The position numbers and the translations under genes were made by a program. A stretch of DNA of 64,000 bases from Solobacterium sp. Lineage in GTDB: Bacteria; Bacillota_I; Bacilli_A; Erysipelotrichales; Erysipelotrichaceae. A model generated the notes under the pieces. The model worked only from the letters and a program-made list of their open reading frames with translations. It was not told the DNA's origin and searched no databases. Below, piece after piece: positions 23,572-31,534 of the stretch (position 1 is the stretch's first letter; every line of letters starts with the position of its first letter). The stretch is taken from contig JAILGV010000166.1 in assembly GCA_024696355.1 (NCBI GenBank), positions 1 through 64,000 on the forward strand. The letters run 5' to 3'.

Positions 23572-25848
23572 ATGGAAAAGAAAAAGGGGCTTGGCCTGTT
23601 CTGGGCTGTCGTTGCCGTTATTGCAGTTGTGATCGGTACAACGTTCAACGCGATCAGATCAAATCTGAATCTCGGCCTGGACCTGATCGGCGGCTTTGAA
23701 ATTCTCTATGAGGTTTCACCGCTTGAAGAAAACGGAGCCATGGATATGACTGCTGTTACCAACAGCATTCAGAAGCGTGTCAACGTTCTCGGTGTCAGCG
23801 AGCCTGTGATCACGGTTGAAGGTGATAACCGTGTGCGTGTACAGCTGGCAGGCATTTCTGACCAGGAAGCCGCAAGACAAATGATCGGAACAACCGCAAA
23901 CCTGACGTTCCGTGATGTTGATGACAATCTTCTTGCGGATTCTTCGATTATCGTGGAAGGCGGTGCGTCGCTTGCATATCAGAACGGCAAGCCGATTGTA
24001 TCTTTGAAAATAGCTGATGATTCAGCGTTTGCGTCAATTACTTCGCAGGTCTCAAAGATGGGATCGGGCAGAAATATTATGATTATCTGGCTCGACTGGG
24101 AAGAGGGAGACACTTACCGTGCGGAAGCTGCCAAGGCATCTGCAGGCCAGGAGCCGAAATACATCAGTGCCGCCAGTGTCAACAATACGATTTCCGGTGA
24201 CTGCATTATTGAAGGCAACTTCACTGATACCGAAGCATCAACACTTGCCCAGCTGATCAATTCAGGTTCACTGCCTGTCAAGATGACTGAAATCAGTTCA
24301 AATGTTGTCAGTGCGCAGTACGGTGCTGATGCTCTGCACAGAACAGCGATTGCAGGTCTGTGCGGCGTGCTTGCGGTAATCGCATTTATGGTATTCAAGT
24401 ACAGAATCCCGGGCCTGATTTCACTGATCATGTTAAGTGCATATATCTGGGCAGTATTCGGTGTTTATTCACTGATGGGCGCAGTCTTCACACTGACAGG
24501 CATCGGTGCTCTCGTGCTTGGTGTAGGTATGACCGTTGACGCGAATATCATCAATTACGAGCGTATCCGTCAGGAACTTTATAAAGGCCGTTCCGTCCGT
24601 TCGGCAGTGGCTGAAGGACAGAAGCTTTCCCTGTCTGCGATCTTTGATGCCCAGCTGACGACTCTGATTGCCGGTCTGATTATGTACTGGTTCGGCAACG
24701 GTGCGGTCAAAGGCTTCGCGACAATGCTGGTTATCACTGTAGTTATGACGCTTGTGATCAATGTCGGTCTGTCAAGATGGCTGTTGAATCAGGTTGTAGG
24801 AAGCGGCATCGGAGACGGAAAACCTGAATTATTCGGTGTCAAGAAGGAACAGGTTCCCGATATTTCCAAAGGCGAGGAACAGTTCTACTTCGGAATCAAG
24901 GGAATTGATTATCTCGGAAAGGCAAAATATCTGATCAGAACAAGCCTCGGCATTCTGGCGCTTGCCCTGCTGATCGGTATTGTTTCGGCAGTCCGCGGCA
25001 ACGGATTCATGAATCTCGGAATTGACTTCGCTTCCGGAACAAAGCTCACCGTTACAAGTGACAGCGCAGTGACAATTGACGAAGTTTCTGCAAAAATCGA
25101 AGAACTCGGCTACTCCGGATTCAGCTACCAGGCAGCCGGCGGAAATACTGTTTATGCAACGACGAAGCAGAGTCTGACAACCGAGGAACTCTCTGAAATC
25201 AAGGAAGTCTTCACGGAAATGTACGGCCAGGAACCCGGCGACAATGTTGTCACTCCTGTTGTCGGAAAGGAACTTGTCAGAAATGCATGCATCCTTACAC
25301 TGGTTGCCTGGGTTGCCATGCTTGCCTATGTTGCACTGCGTTATGAATGGGATTATTCAGTCAGCTGTCTGATTGCCCTGGTTCATGACGTACTCATCAC
25401 ACTGTCGCTGTTTGCCATCCTCAGGCTTGAGGTTAATACGGAAGTAATCTCCGTTCTTCTGACGATTATCGGTTACTCCATAAACAACTCAATTGTTGTA
25501 TTTGACAGAGTCCGTGAAGTTGTCAATGAGAACGGCGGAAGTGTCGCCAAAGAAAAGTACAGGGATATTGTCAACAATGCTCTGGACAAGACGCTGACCA
25601 TGTCACTGTTCTCATCCGTCACAACACTTCTTCCGGTTGTCTTCCTGCTGATTATGGGAAGCCGCTCCATCTTCACGTTTACCTTCGCAATGTTCGTCGG
25701 TATGATCGCAGGTACGTTCTCTTCCATTTTCGTAGCTCCGACGATGTGGCATTACATCAGGACAAAGTACGAAAGAAAGCAGAAAGTGCAGAAGAAAGAA
25801 AAGAGAGAAGCACTGGACGAATATACAATCAAAGGCATCAACGCATAA
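23572..25848 (+). CDS. secDF: fused protein translocase subunit SecDF
   Basis: SecDF uses the proton gradient to pull exported proteins out of the SecYEG channel. The 758-residue fusion has the SecD half (NLGLDLIGGFEILYEV, then six membrane segments from about 255 with GALVLGVGMTVDANIINYERIRQEL near 313-337) and the SecF half (MNLGIDFASGTKLTV near 476, then IGYSINNSIVVFDRVRE near 635). The external SecD P1 domain is short, as in other Firmicute fusions. A basic cytosolic tail ends the protein. Confidence 0.97.
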   Translation: MEKKKGLGLFWAVVAVIAVVIGTTFNAIRSNLNLGLDLIGGFEILYEVSPLEENGAMDMTAVTNSIQKRVNVLGVSEPVITVEGDNRVRVQLAGISDQEAARQMIGTTANLTFRDVDDNLLADSSIIVEGGASLAYQNGKPIVSLKIADDSAFASITSQVSKMGSGRNIMIIWLDWEEGDTYRAEAAKASAGQEPKYISAASVNNTISGDCIIEGNFTDTEASTLAQLINSGSLPVKMTEISSNVVSAQYGADALHRTAIAGLCGVLAVIAFMVFKYRIPGLISLIMLSAYIWAVFGVYSLMGAVFTLTGIGALVLGVGMTVDANIINYERIRQELYKGRSVRSAVAEGQKLSLSAIFDAQLTTLIAGLIMYWFGNGAVKGFATMLVITVVMTLVINVGLSRWLLNQVVGSGIGDGKPELFGVKKEQVPDISKGEEQFYFGIKGIDYLGKAKYLIRTSLGILALALLIGIVSAVRGNGFMNLGIDFASGTKLTVTSDSAVTIDEVSAKIEELGYSGFSYQAAGGNTVYATTKQSLTTEELSEIKEVFTEMYGQEPGDNVVTPVVGKELVRNACILTLVAWVAMLAYVALRYEWDYSVSCLIALVHDVLITLSLFAILRLEVNTEVISVLLTIIGYSINNSIVVFDRVREVVNENGGSVAKEKYRDIVNNALDKTLTMSLFSSVTTLLPVVFLLIMGSRSIFTFTFAMFVGMIAGTFSSIFVAPTMWHYIRTKYERKQKVQKKEKREALDEYTIKGINA

Positions 25849-25854
25849 ATCATG

Positions 25855-25889
25855 ATCAGCAGCGGCGACAGTCGCTGCTGATTTATTAG
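25855..25889 (+). terminator. probable terminator after secDF
   Basis: Ten-bp stem ATCAGCAGCG/CGCTGCTGAT, followed by TTATT. The weak T-tract may allow read-through into the HAD gene, whose AGGAG comes right after. Confidence 0.6.
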
Positions 25890-25897
25890 GAGACTGT

Positions 25898-26548
25898 ATG
25901 ATTGATACGATATTGTTTGACTGCGACGGACTGATGTTTGATACGGAAAGGCTTTCCCAGCAGCTCTGGAGAGAAGAGGCAGAAAGAAACGGATGCATTA
26001 TTCCGGGAAACTTTTTTGACCTGATTACCGGTGCCAATGCGGAGGAAGCACAGTACCTGATCGAACAGGATCCGCTTCTGAAAAAAACAGCGGATGTGAT
26101 CAGAGACAAAAGATTCGATCTGGATTACTGGCGCAGCTTTGAAAAAGATTCCATCAGTAAAAAGGGACTGAAGGAACTGTTCCGCTTTCTTGATGAGAAT
26201 CATTACAGAAAGGGAATATGCTCTTCCAGCGGAAGGGCTTATGTTGAAACATTGATCGGCACCGTTTCCGACGGACTGAATTATGATGTGATTGTCTGCG
26301 GGGATATGGTGACAAAAACAAAGCCGGATCCGGAAATCTTTCTGAAGGCTGCAGAAGCTGTCGGTGCAGATCCCGGCAGCTGTCTTGTGCTGGAAGACAG
26401 CAAAAACGGAATTCTGGCTGCTGCCAATGCAAAGATGCATTCCGTGTTTATCAGAGATACGATCGAGCCTGATGATGAAATGGCTGCGGCAATTGAATTT
26501 GAATGCAGGGATCTGCTTGAAGTGATCAGTCTGCTGAAAAAAATATGA
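25898..26548 (+). CDS. HAD-superfamily phosphatase, beta-phosphoglucomutase-like
   Basis: This 216-residue protein has HAD motifs ILFDCDGLMFDTE (Asp8, Asp10), SSSGRAYVE (motif II Ser), KTKPDPEIF (motif III Lys) and LVLEDSKNGILAA (motif IV). The helical cap between residues 15 and 85 is the subclass I type of beta-phosphoglucomutases and phosphoglycolate or sugar phosphatases. The exact substrate cannot be read from the sequence. AGGAG lies 6-7 nt before the ATG. It stands between secDF and murL. Confidence 0.85.
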   Translation: MIDTILFDCDGLMFDTERLSQQLWREEAERNGCIIPGNFFDLITGANAEEAQYLIEQDPLLKKTADVIRDKRFDLDYWRSFEKDSISKKGLKELFRFLDENHYRKGICSSSGRAYVETLIGTVSDGLNYDVIVCGDMVTKTKPDPEIFLKAAEAVGADPGSCLVLEDSKNGILAAANAKMHSVFIRDTIEPDDEMAAAIEFECRDLLEVISLLKKI

Positions 26549-26551
26549 CAT

Positions 26552-26581
26552 TTGCATACTTCAGCGAATCAATACTATACT
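26552..26581 (+). promoter_or_regulatory. promoter of the murL-murD2-recJ operon
   Basis: TTGCAT, an 18-bp spacer and TATACT, partly within the last codons of the HAD gene; start near 26588, just before the AGAGGG ribosome site. Confidence 0.7.
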
Positions 26582-26608
26582 TATGGGCAGTATCAGAGGG
26601 TATTTTTT

Positions 26609-27973
26609 ATGGATTACAACGAACTGCGAAGCCGGTATCCGGCATTCTATTATCATGAATTCTCGGTGATTGAGACAGAAGATGAACTTCAGATACTGTT
26701 TGATTTTGAAATTGAAGGTCTTTCTCATTTCAATCCTGATTTTATAATTCCGAAGCCCGCATCTGCGGAAAATATCGGAGATCTCCGTTCTGTGAGGGAG
26801 TGTGCATTTTCCCTGGGCATGATGGAGCTGATCAGCTACTGGAAGATAACATGCGCTCCCGAAGTTTATATCGAATGCGGCTGTCTTGACGACAGTCAGG
26901 TCCGCTGGTGGAAAAAACTGTATTTCAACGGCCTGGAAGATTTTTTCCGCCTGAACATGATCAATGCGGATCCGGATGAATTTATGCAGATCAGGTCGGT
27001 CGGAAATGAAATCGACGGTCTGAAGGATACAAGAACCTACCACGGAAACCTGATTCCCGTGGCGGGCGGGAAGGATTCGTTTGTCACGCTGGATATTCTG
27101 AAGGATATGAAGGATGACAGCACTGCATTCGTGATTAATCATGTGCGTTCCGCCGTCCGTTCTGCGGAAGCTGCCGGATACAGGGGGAAAGACCTGATTA
27201 TTGCGGAGCGATCACTGGACAGCCGTATGCTTGAATTCAACAAGCAGGGATACCTGAACGGCCACACACCGTATTCGGCCCTGACCGCTTTTGCGGCTGC
27301 GCTGGCCGGCATGGTCTATGCCAGAAAGTATATCTGTCTTTCAAACGAAGCATCCGAAACCGATTCGGAAGTCAGAGGAAGTTCCGTTGCCCAGCAGTAT
27401 TCCAGGACATTTACGTTTGAGCAGGATTTTAATTATTACATGGAGCACTATGTATCTTCCAAGGTGCACTATTTTTCGCTTCTGCGTCCTCTTTCCGAGC
27501 TTCAGATTACCGGAATCTTTTCAAAGCTGAAGCCGTACCATTCTGTTTTCTGTTCCTGCAATGCCGGTCAGAAGATGGAAAAATGGTGCGGACACTGTGC
27601 CCGCTGCCTGTTTGTCTGCTGCATGCTCAGTGCATATCTGACAGATGATGAACTGACCGCCATCTTCGGCACCGATATTCTGAATGATACGTCGATGACC
27701 GGACTGTTTGACAGGCTGGCGGGACTTAATGACAGAAAAACATCCGAGAATTCGGGTCTGTCGGATGAAGTCAATACTGCGGCGGCGATGTCCGTGGAGA
27801 ATCACCTGAAAGCCGGCAGGGAACTGCCGAAGCTGTATCAGCATTTTGTGCAGAGCCCGCTGTATCCGTTGTACCGGGGCAGATCGGTGAACTGGGACAG
27901 ATGGAACAATGAGAATATTGTACCGGAGGAATATCAGAAACTGATCAGAGCCCGGCTGGAGGAAATGAAATGA
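26609..27973 (+). CDS. murL: UDP-MurNAc-L-Ala-L-Glu epimerase MurL (predicted)
   Basis: MurL, described in Xanthomonas, uses ATP to invert the terminal L-Glu of UDP-MurNAc-L-Ala-L-Glu to D-Glu. This 454-residue protein carries the family's PP-loop-like motif LIPVAGGKDSFVTLDIL near 151-167, then KQGYLNGHTPYSALTAFAAALAG near 213-235, ICLSNEASETDSEVRG and VAQQYSRTFTFEQDFNYYM near 262-280, and a Cys cluster, CSCNAGQKMEKWCGHCARC. These blocks agree with MurL as I recall it. The strongest support is the next gene, which overlaps by 4 bp and is a MurD2-type ligase, the known partner. ATG 26609 has AGAGGG upstream. The function is predicted from family and context. Confidence 0.82.
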   Translation: MDYNELRSRYPAFYYHEFSVIETEDELQILFDFEIEGLSHFNPDFIIPKPASAENIGDLRSVRECAFSLGMMELISYWKITCAPEVYIECGCLDDSQVRWWKKLYFNGLEDFFRLNMINADPDEFMQIRSVGNEIDGLKDTRTYHGNLIPVAGGKDSFVTLDILKDMKDDSTAFVINHVRSAVRSAEAAGYRGKDLIIAERSLDSRMLEFNKQGYLNGHTPYSALTAFAAALAGMVYARKYICLSNEASETDSEVRGSSVAQQYSRTFTFEQDFNYYMEHYVSSKVHYFSLLRPLSELQITGIFSKLKPYHSVFCSCNAGQKMEKWCGHCARCLFVCCMLSAYLTDDELTAIFGTDILNDTSMTGLFDRLAGLNDRKTSENSGLSDEVNTAAAMSVENHLKAGRELPKLYQHFVQSPLYPLYRGRSVNWDRWNNENIVPEEYQKLIRARLEEMK

Positions 27974-29283
27974 ATCTGAATGTATGGAAACAGGAATTCG
28001 AAAACAAAAAAATCCTTCTCTGGGGTTTCGGCAGGGAAGGCAGTTCTTCCTACAGTCTGATACGTCTGGTGTGTCCCGGACAGAAGATTGATATCTGCGA
28101 CAGCCGCAGACAGGGTGAACAGGGACTGGAGAGAATCCGTTCCAAAACAGAAAATACCTGTGTCATGTTTGAGGATGAAGCTGATTTTTCCTCTTATGAC
28201 ATGATTCTGAAATCCCCCGGAATCGTGATTCCGGAAGGAACTGACAGACACAACATCACACAGGAAGCCGAGCTGTTTCTCAGGCACTACGGAAAGCAGA
28301 CAATCGGCATTACCGGAACAAAGGGAAAAAGCACGACGACAAGCATGATGCATGCCGTGCTGAGCGAAAAGTACCATTCGCATCTGGTCGGCAATATCGG
28401 CATTCCGTGCTTTGATGCAGTCAGGGATGCGGGAGATGATGATCTGTTTGCTTTTGAGATTTCATGCCATCAGCTTGAATACGGCAGATACAGTCCGCAT
28501 ATTGCTGTTTTTCTCAATCTCTACGAGGAACATCTTGATCACTACGGGAGCTTCAGAAAGTACGGAGATGCCAAAGCCAACATTTTCCGGAATCAGAAGG
28601 AGGATGACATCTGCATCATCAGCGGGGATCTGAAGGAGTATGCGTCAGAAATACCGGATCCGATTCTGATCGGCAGGGATATTACGTCTGAAGACAGGGT
28701 TCTTCATATTCCGGGACATGATCTGCAGGTGGAAAACTGTGCCCTGATCGGAAGCCATAACTATCTCAATATGGCAGTTGTATATCAGATTGCGCAGTAT
28801 TACGGAATCAGCGACAGTCAGTTCCTGCATGCCATGTCTCTGTTTTCGCCGCTTCATCACCGTCTGGAGGATCTCGGGACAGTGAACGGCATACGCTATG
28901 TCAACGACAGCATTTCGACGATCGGACAGTCATGCATCAAGGCAATTGAAGCCCTTGACAATGTCGGCACCGTGCTGATCGGCGGCATGGACAGGGGCAT
29001 CAGCTATACGGAACTGGAAGATTATCTTTACAGCCATCGGGAGTACCGCATCATCTTCATGTATGCGACGGGCAGAAGAATCTATGAGGAAATGCGGAAC
29101 AGGCAGATGCTGCATGACAGTCTTTACATTGTGCAGGATCTTCGCGAAGCCGTGCATCTTGCCCGGCAGCTGACGGAAAAAGGAAAGATCTGTCTTCTTT
29201 CACCCGCGGCCTCCTCATATGATCATTTTAAGAATTTCGAGGAACGCGGAGAGGTTTTCGAAAGGCTGGTGAAGGAGATATGA
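27970..29283 (+). CDS. murD2: MurD2-type ligase: UDP-MurNAc-L-Ala + L-Glu (predicted)
   Basis: This Mur ligase (437 aa) has the Rossmann-like N-terminus (KILLWGFGREGSSS), the ATP loop GITGTKGKSTTTSMMHAVL near 113-131, FEISCHQLEYGRYSPHIAVFLNLYEEHLDHYGSF and the C-terminal LLSPAASSYDHFKNFEERG. Canonical MurD has NDSKATN in the substrate region; here it is NDSISTIGQ near 316-324, the form I associate with MurD2, which accepts L-Glu instead of D-Glu. The ATG overlaps the murL stop (ATGA), so the pair is co-translated. It may replace canonical murD, which is absent from the mraY cluster in this window. Confidence 0.85.
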   Translation: MNLNVWKQEFENKKILLWGFGREGSSSYSLIRLVCPGQKIDICDSRRQGEQGLERIRSKTENTCVMFEDEADFSSYDMILKSPGIVIPEGTDRHNITQEAELFLRHYGKQTIGITGTKGKSTTTSMMHAVLSEKYHSHLVGNIGIPCFDAVRDAGDDDLFAFEISCHQLEYGRYSPHIAVFLNLYEEHLDHYGSFRKYGDAKANIFRNQKEDDICIISGDLKEYASEIPDPILIGRDITSEDRVLHIPGHDLQVENCALIGSHNYLNMAVVYQIAQYYGISDSQFLHAMSLFSPLHHRLEDLGTVNGIRYVNDSISTIGQSCIKAIEALDNVGTVLIGGMDRGISYTELEDYLYSHREYRIIFMYATGRRIYEEMRNRQMLHDSLYIVQDLREAVHLARQLTEKGKICLLSPAASSYDHFKNFEERGEVFERLVKEI

Positions 29284-30878
29284 ACTGGTCACTGATCGAT
29301 GTCAATGAGCAGTCCGTCTGTGAAAAATATCATGTTTCAGCGCTTCTGGGAAAAGTGATTGCGGCATCGCAGCTGGAAGCTGACCGGATTGATGAGCTTC
29401 TTCACGGTGATATGGAAGTGCATACGTCCCGCGCGGAATGTGTGCTTAAGTGCTGCCGGATGATCCTTGAAGCAGGGAGGAATCATCAGAAGGTTTTTGT
29501 GGGCGGCGACTATGACGCAGACGGCATCTGCGCAACCGCGGTCATGAAGGATACCCTTGACAGGCTCGGCATTGAAAACGGCTATTATATTCCGGACCGC
29601 TTCAGGGAAGGCTACGGTCTGAAGCCGTCAACCGTAGAGGCTGCCGCAAAGAAGGGATACTCCCTGATCATAACCGTCGACAACGGCGTAAAGGCCTTTG
29701 ATGCGATTGAAAAGGCGGCGCAGCTGGGGATCAGGATGATCGTTACGGATCATCATGAGACCGACGGAAATGTCAATGCGGACCTGCTGGTTCATCCGGA
29801 CTTAATGGAAGAGGAGTTCAGATATTATTCCGGTGCAGGTGTTGCACTGCAGATATCAAGAAATCTTCTCGGTGATGTCCCGTCACACACGGCACTTGCC
29901 GCAGTGGCGGCAGTCGGTGATGTAATGCCGCTGTGGAAACAGACACGCGTCCTGGTGAAAAACGGTCTGCGGGAAATCAGAAATAATGCCGTGCCTGCAT
30001 TTACGGCAATGATGAGGCCGGACTCGCCGGCAGATACGCAGACCGTGTCTTTCCAGATCGTGCCGAAGCTGAATTCCGTCGGAAGAATGAATGATATTTC
30101 CAATGTGAATACACTTGTGCCGTTCCTTCTGAGCAGAAATCCCGATACGGTCGGTGCATATGTGCAGCAGCTCAACAGAGTCAACGAAGCAAGAAAGCAG
30201 CTCAGTACGGCAATGGCAAAAAAAGCTGAAGATATCTGCGACGGGAGTGCTGATTTCCTGCTGGTTTATGATGAAAGCTTCCATGAGGGAATCTGCGGAC
30301 TTGTGGCCGGCAGGCTTGCGGACCGTCTTCACAAGCCGGTAATTGTTATGGCAAGAAACAGCGGCATGATCAAGGGAAGCGGAAGAAGCGTTGAGGGATT
30401 CAATATGTTTGAATTCTTCTCTTCCGGTTTTGATATGCTGCAGGCATTCGGCGGTCATGAAATGGCTGTGGGCATCACCGTGGCGGAACAGGATTTTGAA
30501 CGGTTTTCGGAAACAATCAGCCGGAAGATGAAGCAGACCGGATTTGAATACCGTGAAAAAGAAGAGCATGCCATACGGGTGCATCCGGATGATATTACGC
30601 TTGACAGCGTAATTGATCTGCAGGTTCTTGATCCTTATCCCAGGGAGCTTGCCAGACCCGTATTTGCCCTTGAGCATGCGGAATGCTTTAAATCATTTTC
30701 CTCTCAGAAAGTCGTCAGATACCATTTTGAAAACCGTGATCTGGGTTTTGACGGCGTTCTGTTTGCCAGAAAGAACATTCCGCAGTGTGAAAAACCGGAG
30801 ATTGTAATCGGAACTCCGTCCGTGAACAGATGGAGAAATATTGTATCCGTGCAGTTTGAAATTGAAGATATGAGATGA
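29280..30878 (+). CDS. recJ: single-stranded-DNA-specific exonuclease RecJ
   Basis: RecJ degrades single-stranded DNA 5' to 3' in recombination and repair. The 532-residue protein has the DHH-family motifs VGGDYDADGICATAVM near 78-93, TVDNGV and VTDHHETDG near 159-167, then AAVAAVGDVMPL and the DHHA1 signature GSGRSVEGFNMFEFF...AFGGHEMAVGITV near 363-402, followed by an OB-like domain. It is shorter than Bacillus RecJ, lacking the extra C-terminal domain. It overlaps the murD2 stop by 4 bp, so it is co-translated with the cell-wall genes. Confidence 0.93.
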   Translation: MNWSLIDVNEQSVCEKYHVSALLGKVIAASQLEADRIDELLHGDMEVHTSRAECVLKCCRMILEAGRNHQKVFVGGDYDADGICATAVMKDTLDRLGIENGYYIPDRFREGYGLKPSTVEAAAKKGYSLIITVDNGVKAFDAIEKAAQLGIRMIVTDHHETDGNVNADLLVHPDLMEEEFRYYSGAGVALQISRNLLGDVPSHTALAAVAAVGDVMPLWKQTRVLVKNGLREIRNNAVPAFTAMMRPDSPADTQTVSFQIVPKLNSVGRMNDISNVNTLVPFLLSRNPDTVGAYVQQLNRVNEARKQLSTAMAKKAEDICDGSADFLLVYDESFHEGICGLVAGRLADRLHKPVIVMARNSGMIKGSGRSVEGFNMFEFFSSGFDMLQAFGGHEMAVGITVAEQDFERFSETISRKMKQTGFEYREKEEHAIRVHPDDITLDSVIDLQVLDPYPRELARPVFALEHAECFKSFSSQKVVRYHFENRDLGFDGVLFARKNIPQCEKPEIVIGTPSVNRWRNIVSVQFEIEDMR

Positions 30879-30899
30879 ATCGCACAACCGTTATTGTTG

Positions 30900-30905
30900 T
30901 ATAAT
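30900..30905 (+). promoter_or_regulatory. -10 box of the apt promoter
   Basis: Consensus TATAAT in the 52-bp gap after recJ; start near 30912, followed by GGAGG before the ATG. Confidence 0.6.
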
Positions 30906-30930
30906 TATTAATTATCTGGAGGATTAACAC

Positions 30931-31458
30931 ATGACAGTCAAATTAGAAGATTATATTGCATCGATTCCTGACTTCCCGAAAGCGGGAATCCTTTTCCGCG
31001 ATATCACTCCGATTCTGCAGCATCCCGAAGCAATGAAGGAAACAATCCGCAGATTCAGGGAATTCGCTGAAAGTGTCAATGCCGACCTGGTCTGCGGACC
31101 GGAAAGCAGAGGCTTTATTTTCGGAGCGCCGCTTGCTCTGGAGATGGGAGTCGGTTTTGTTCCTGTCAGAAAGCCGGGAAAACTCCCGCGTGAGACAATC
31201 TCATGCAAATATGATCTTGAATACGGATCAAACGAACTGTTTATGCATAAGGATGCCGTCATGCCCGGGCAGAGAGTGATTGTGGTCGATGACCTTCTGG
31301 CTACCGGCGGCACAGCAGCGGCAACTGCCAAAATGATCGAACAGCTTGGCGGAGTCGTGGCAGGCTTTGCTTTTGTTATTGAACTTGACGGTCTTGACGG
31401 AAGAAAAGCTCTGGATAAATACAATGTCTGTGCATTGATGAACATGAGCGACAATTAA
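30931..31458 (+). CDS. apt: adenine phosphoribosyltransferase
   Basis: Apt salvages adenine to AMP with PRPP. The 175-residue protein has [15 protein letters not shown] near 14-28, [18 protein letters not shown] and the PRPP-binding loop [17 protein letters not shown] near 111-127, with the family length. Its position directly upstream of rel matches many Firmicutes, in which apt and the stringent-response gene form one unit. Confidence 0.97.
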   Translation: MTVKLEDYIASIPDFPKAGILFRDITPILQHPEAMKETIRRFREFAESVNADLVCGPESRGFIFGAPLALEMGVGFVPVRKPGKLPRETISCKYDLEYGSNELFMHKDAVMPGQRVIVVDDLLATGGTAAATAKMIEQLGGVVAGFAFVIELDGLDGRKALDKYNVCALMNMSDN

Positions 31459-31534
31459 TCTTTATCAGTTTTCGGATCGGAGAGAAACAATCGCTTCGGT
31501 CTTTTCTGTACATTGGGAAAGGGGGGGACAGCAT

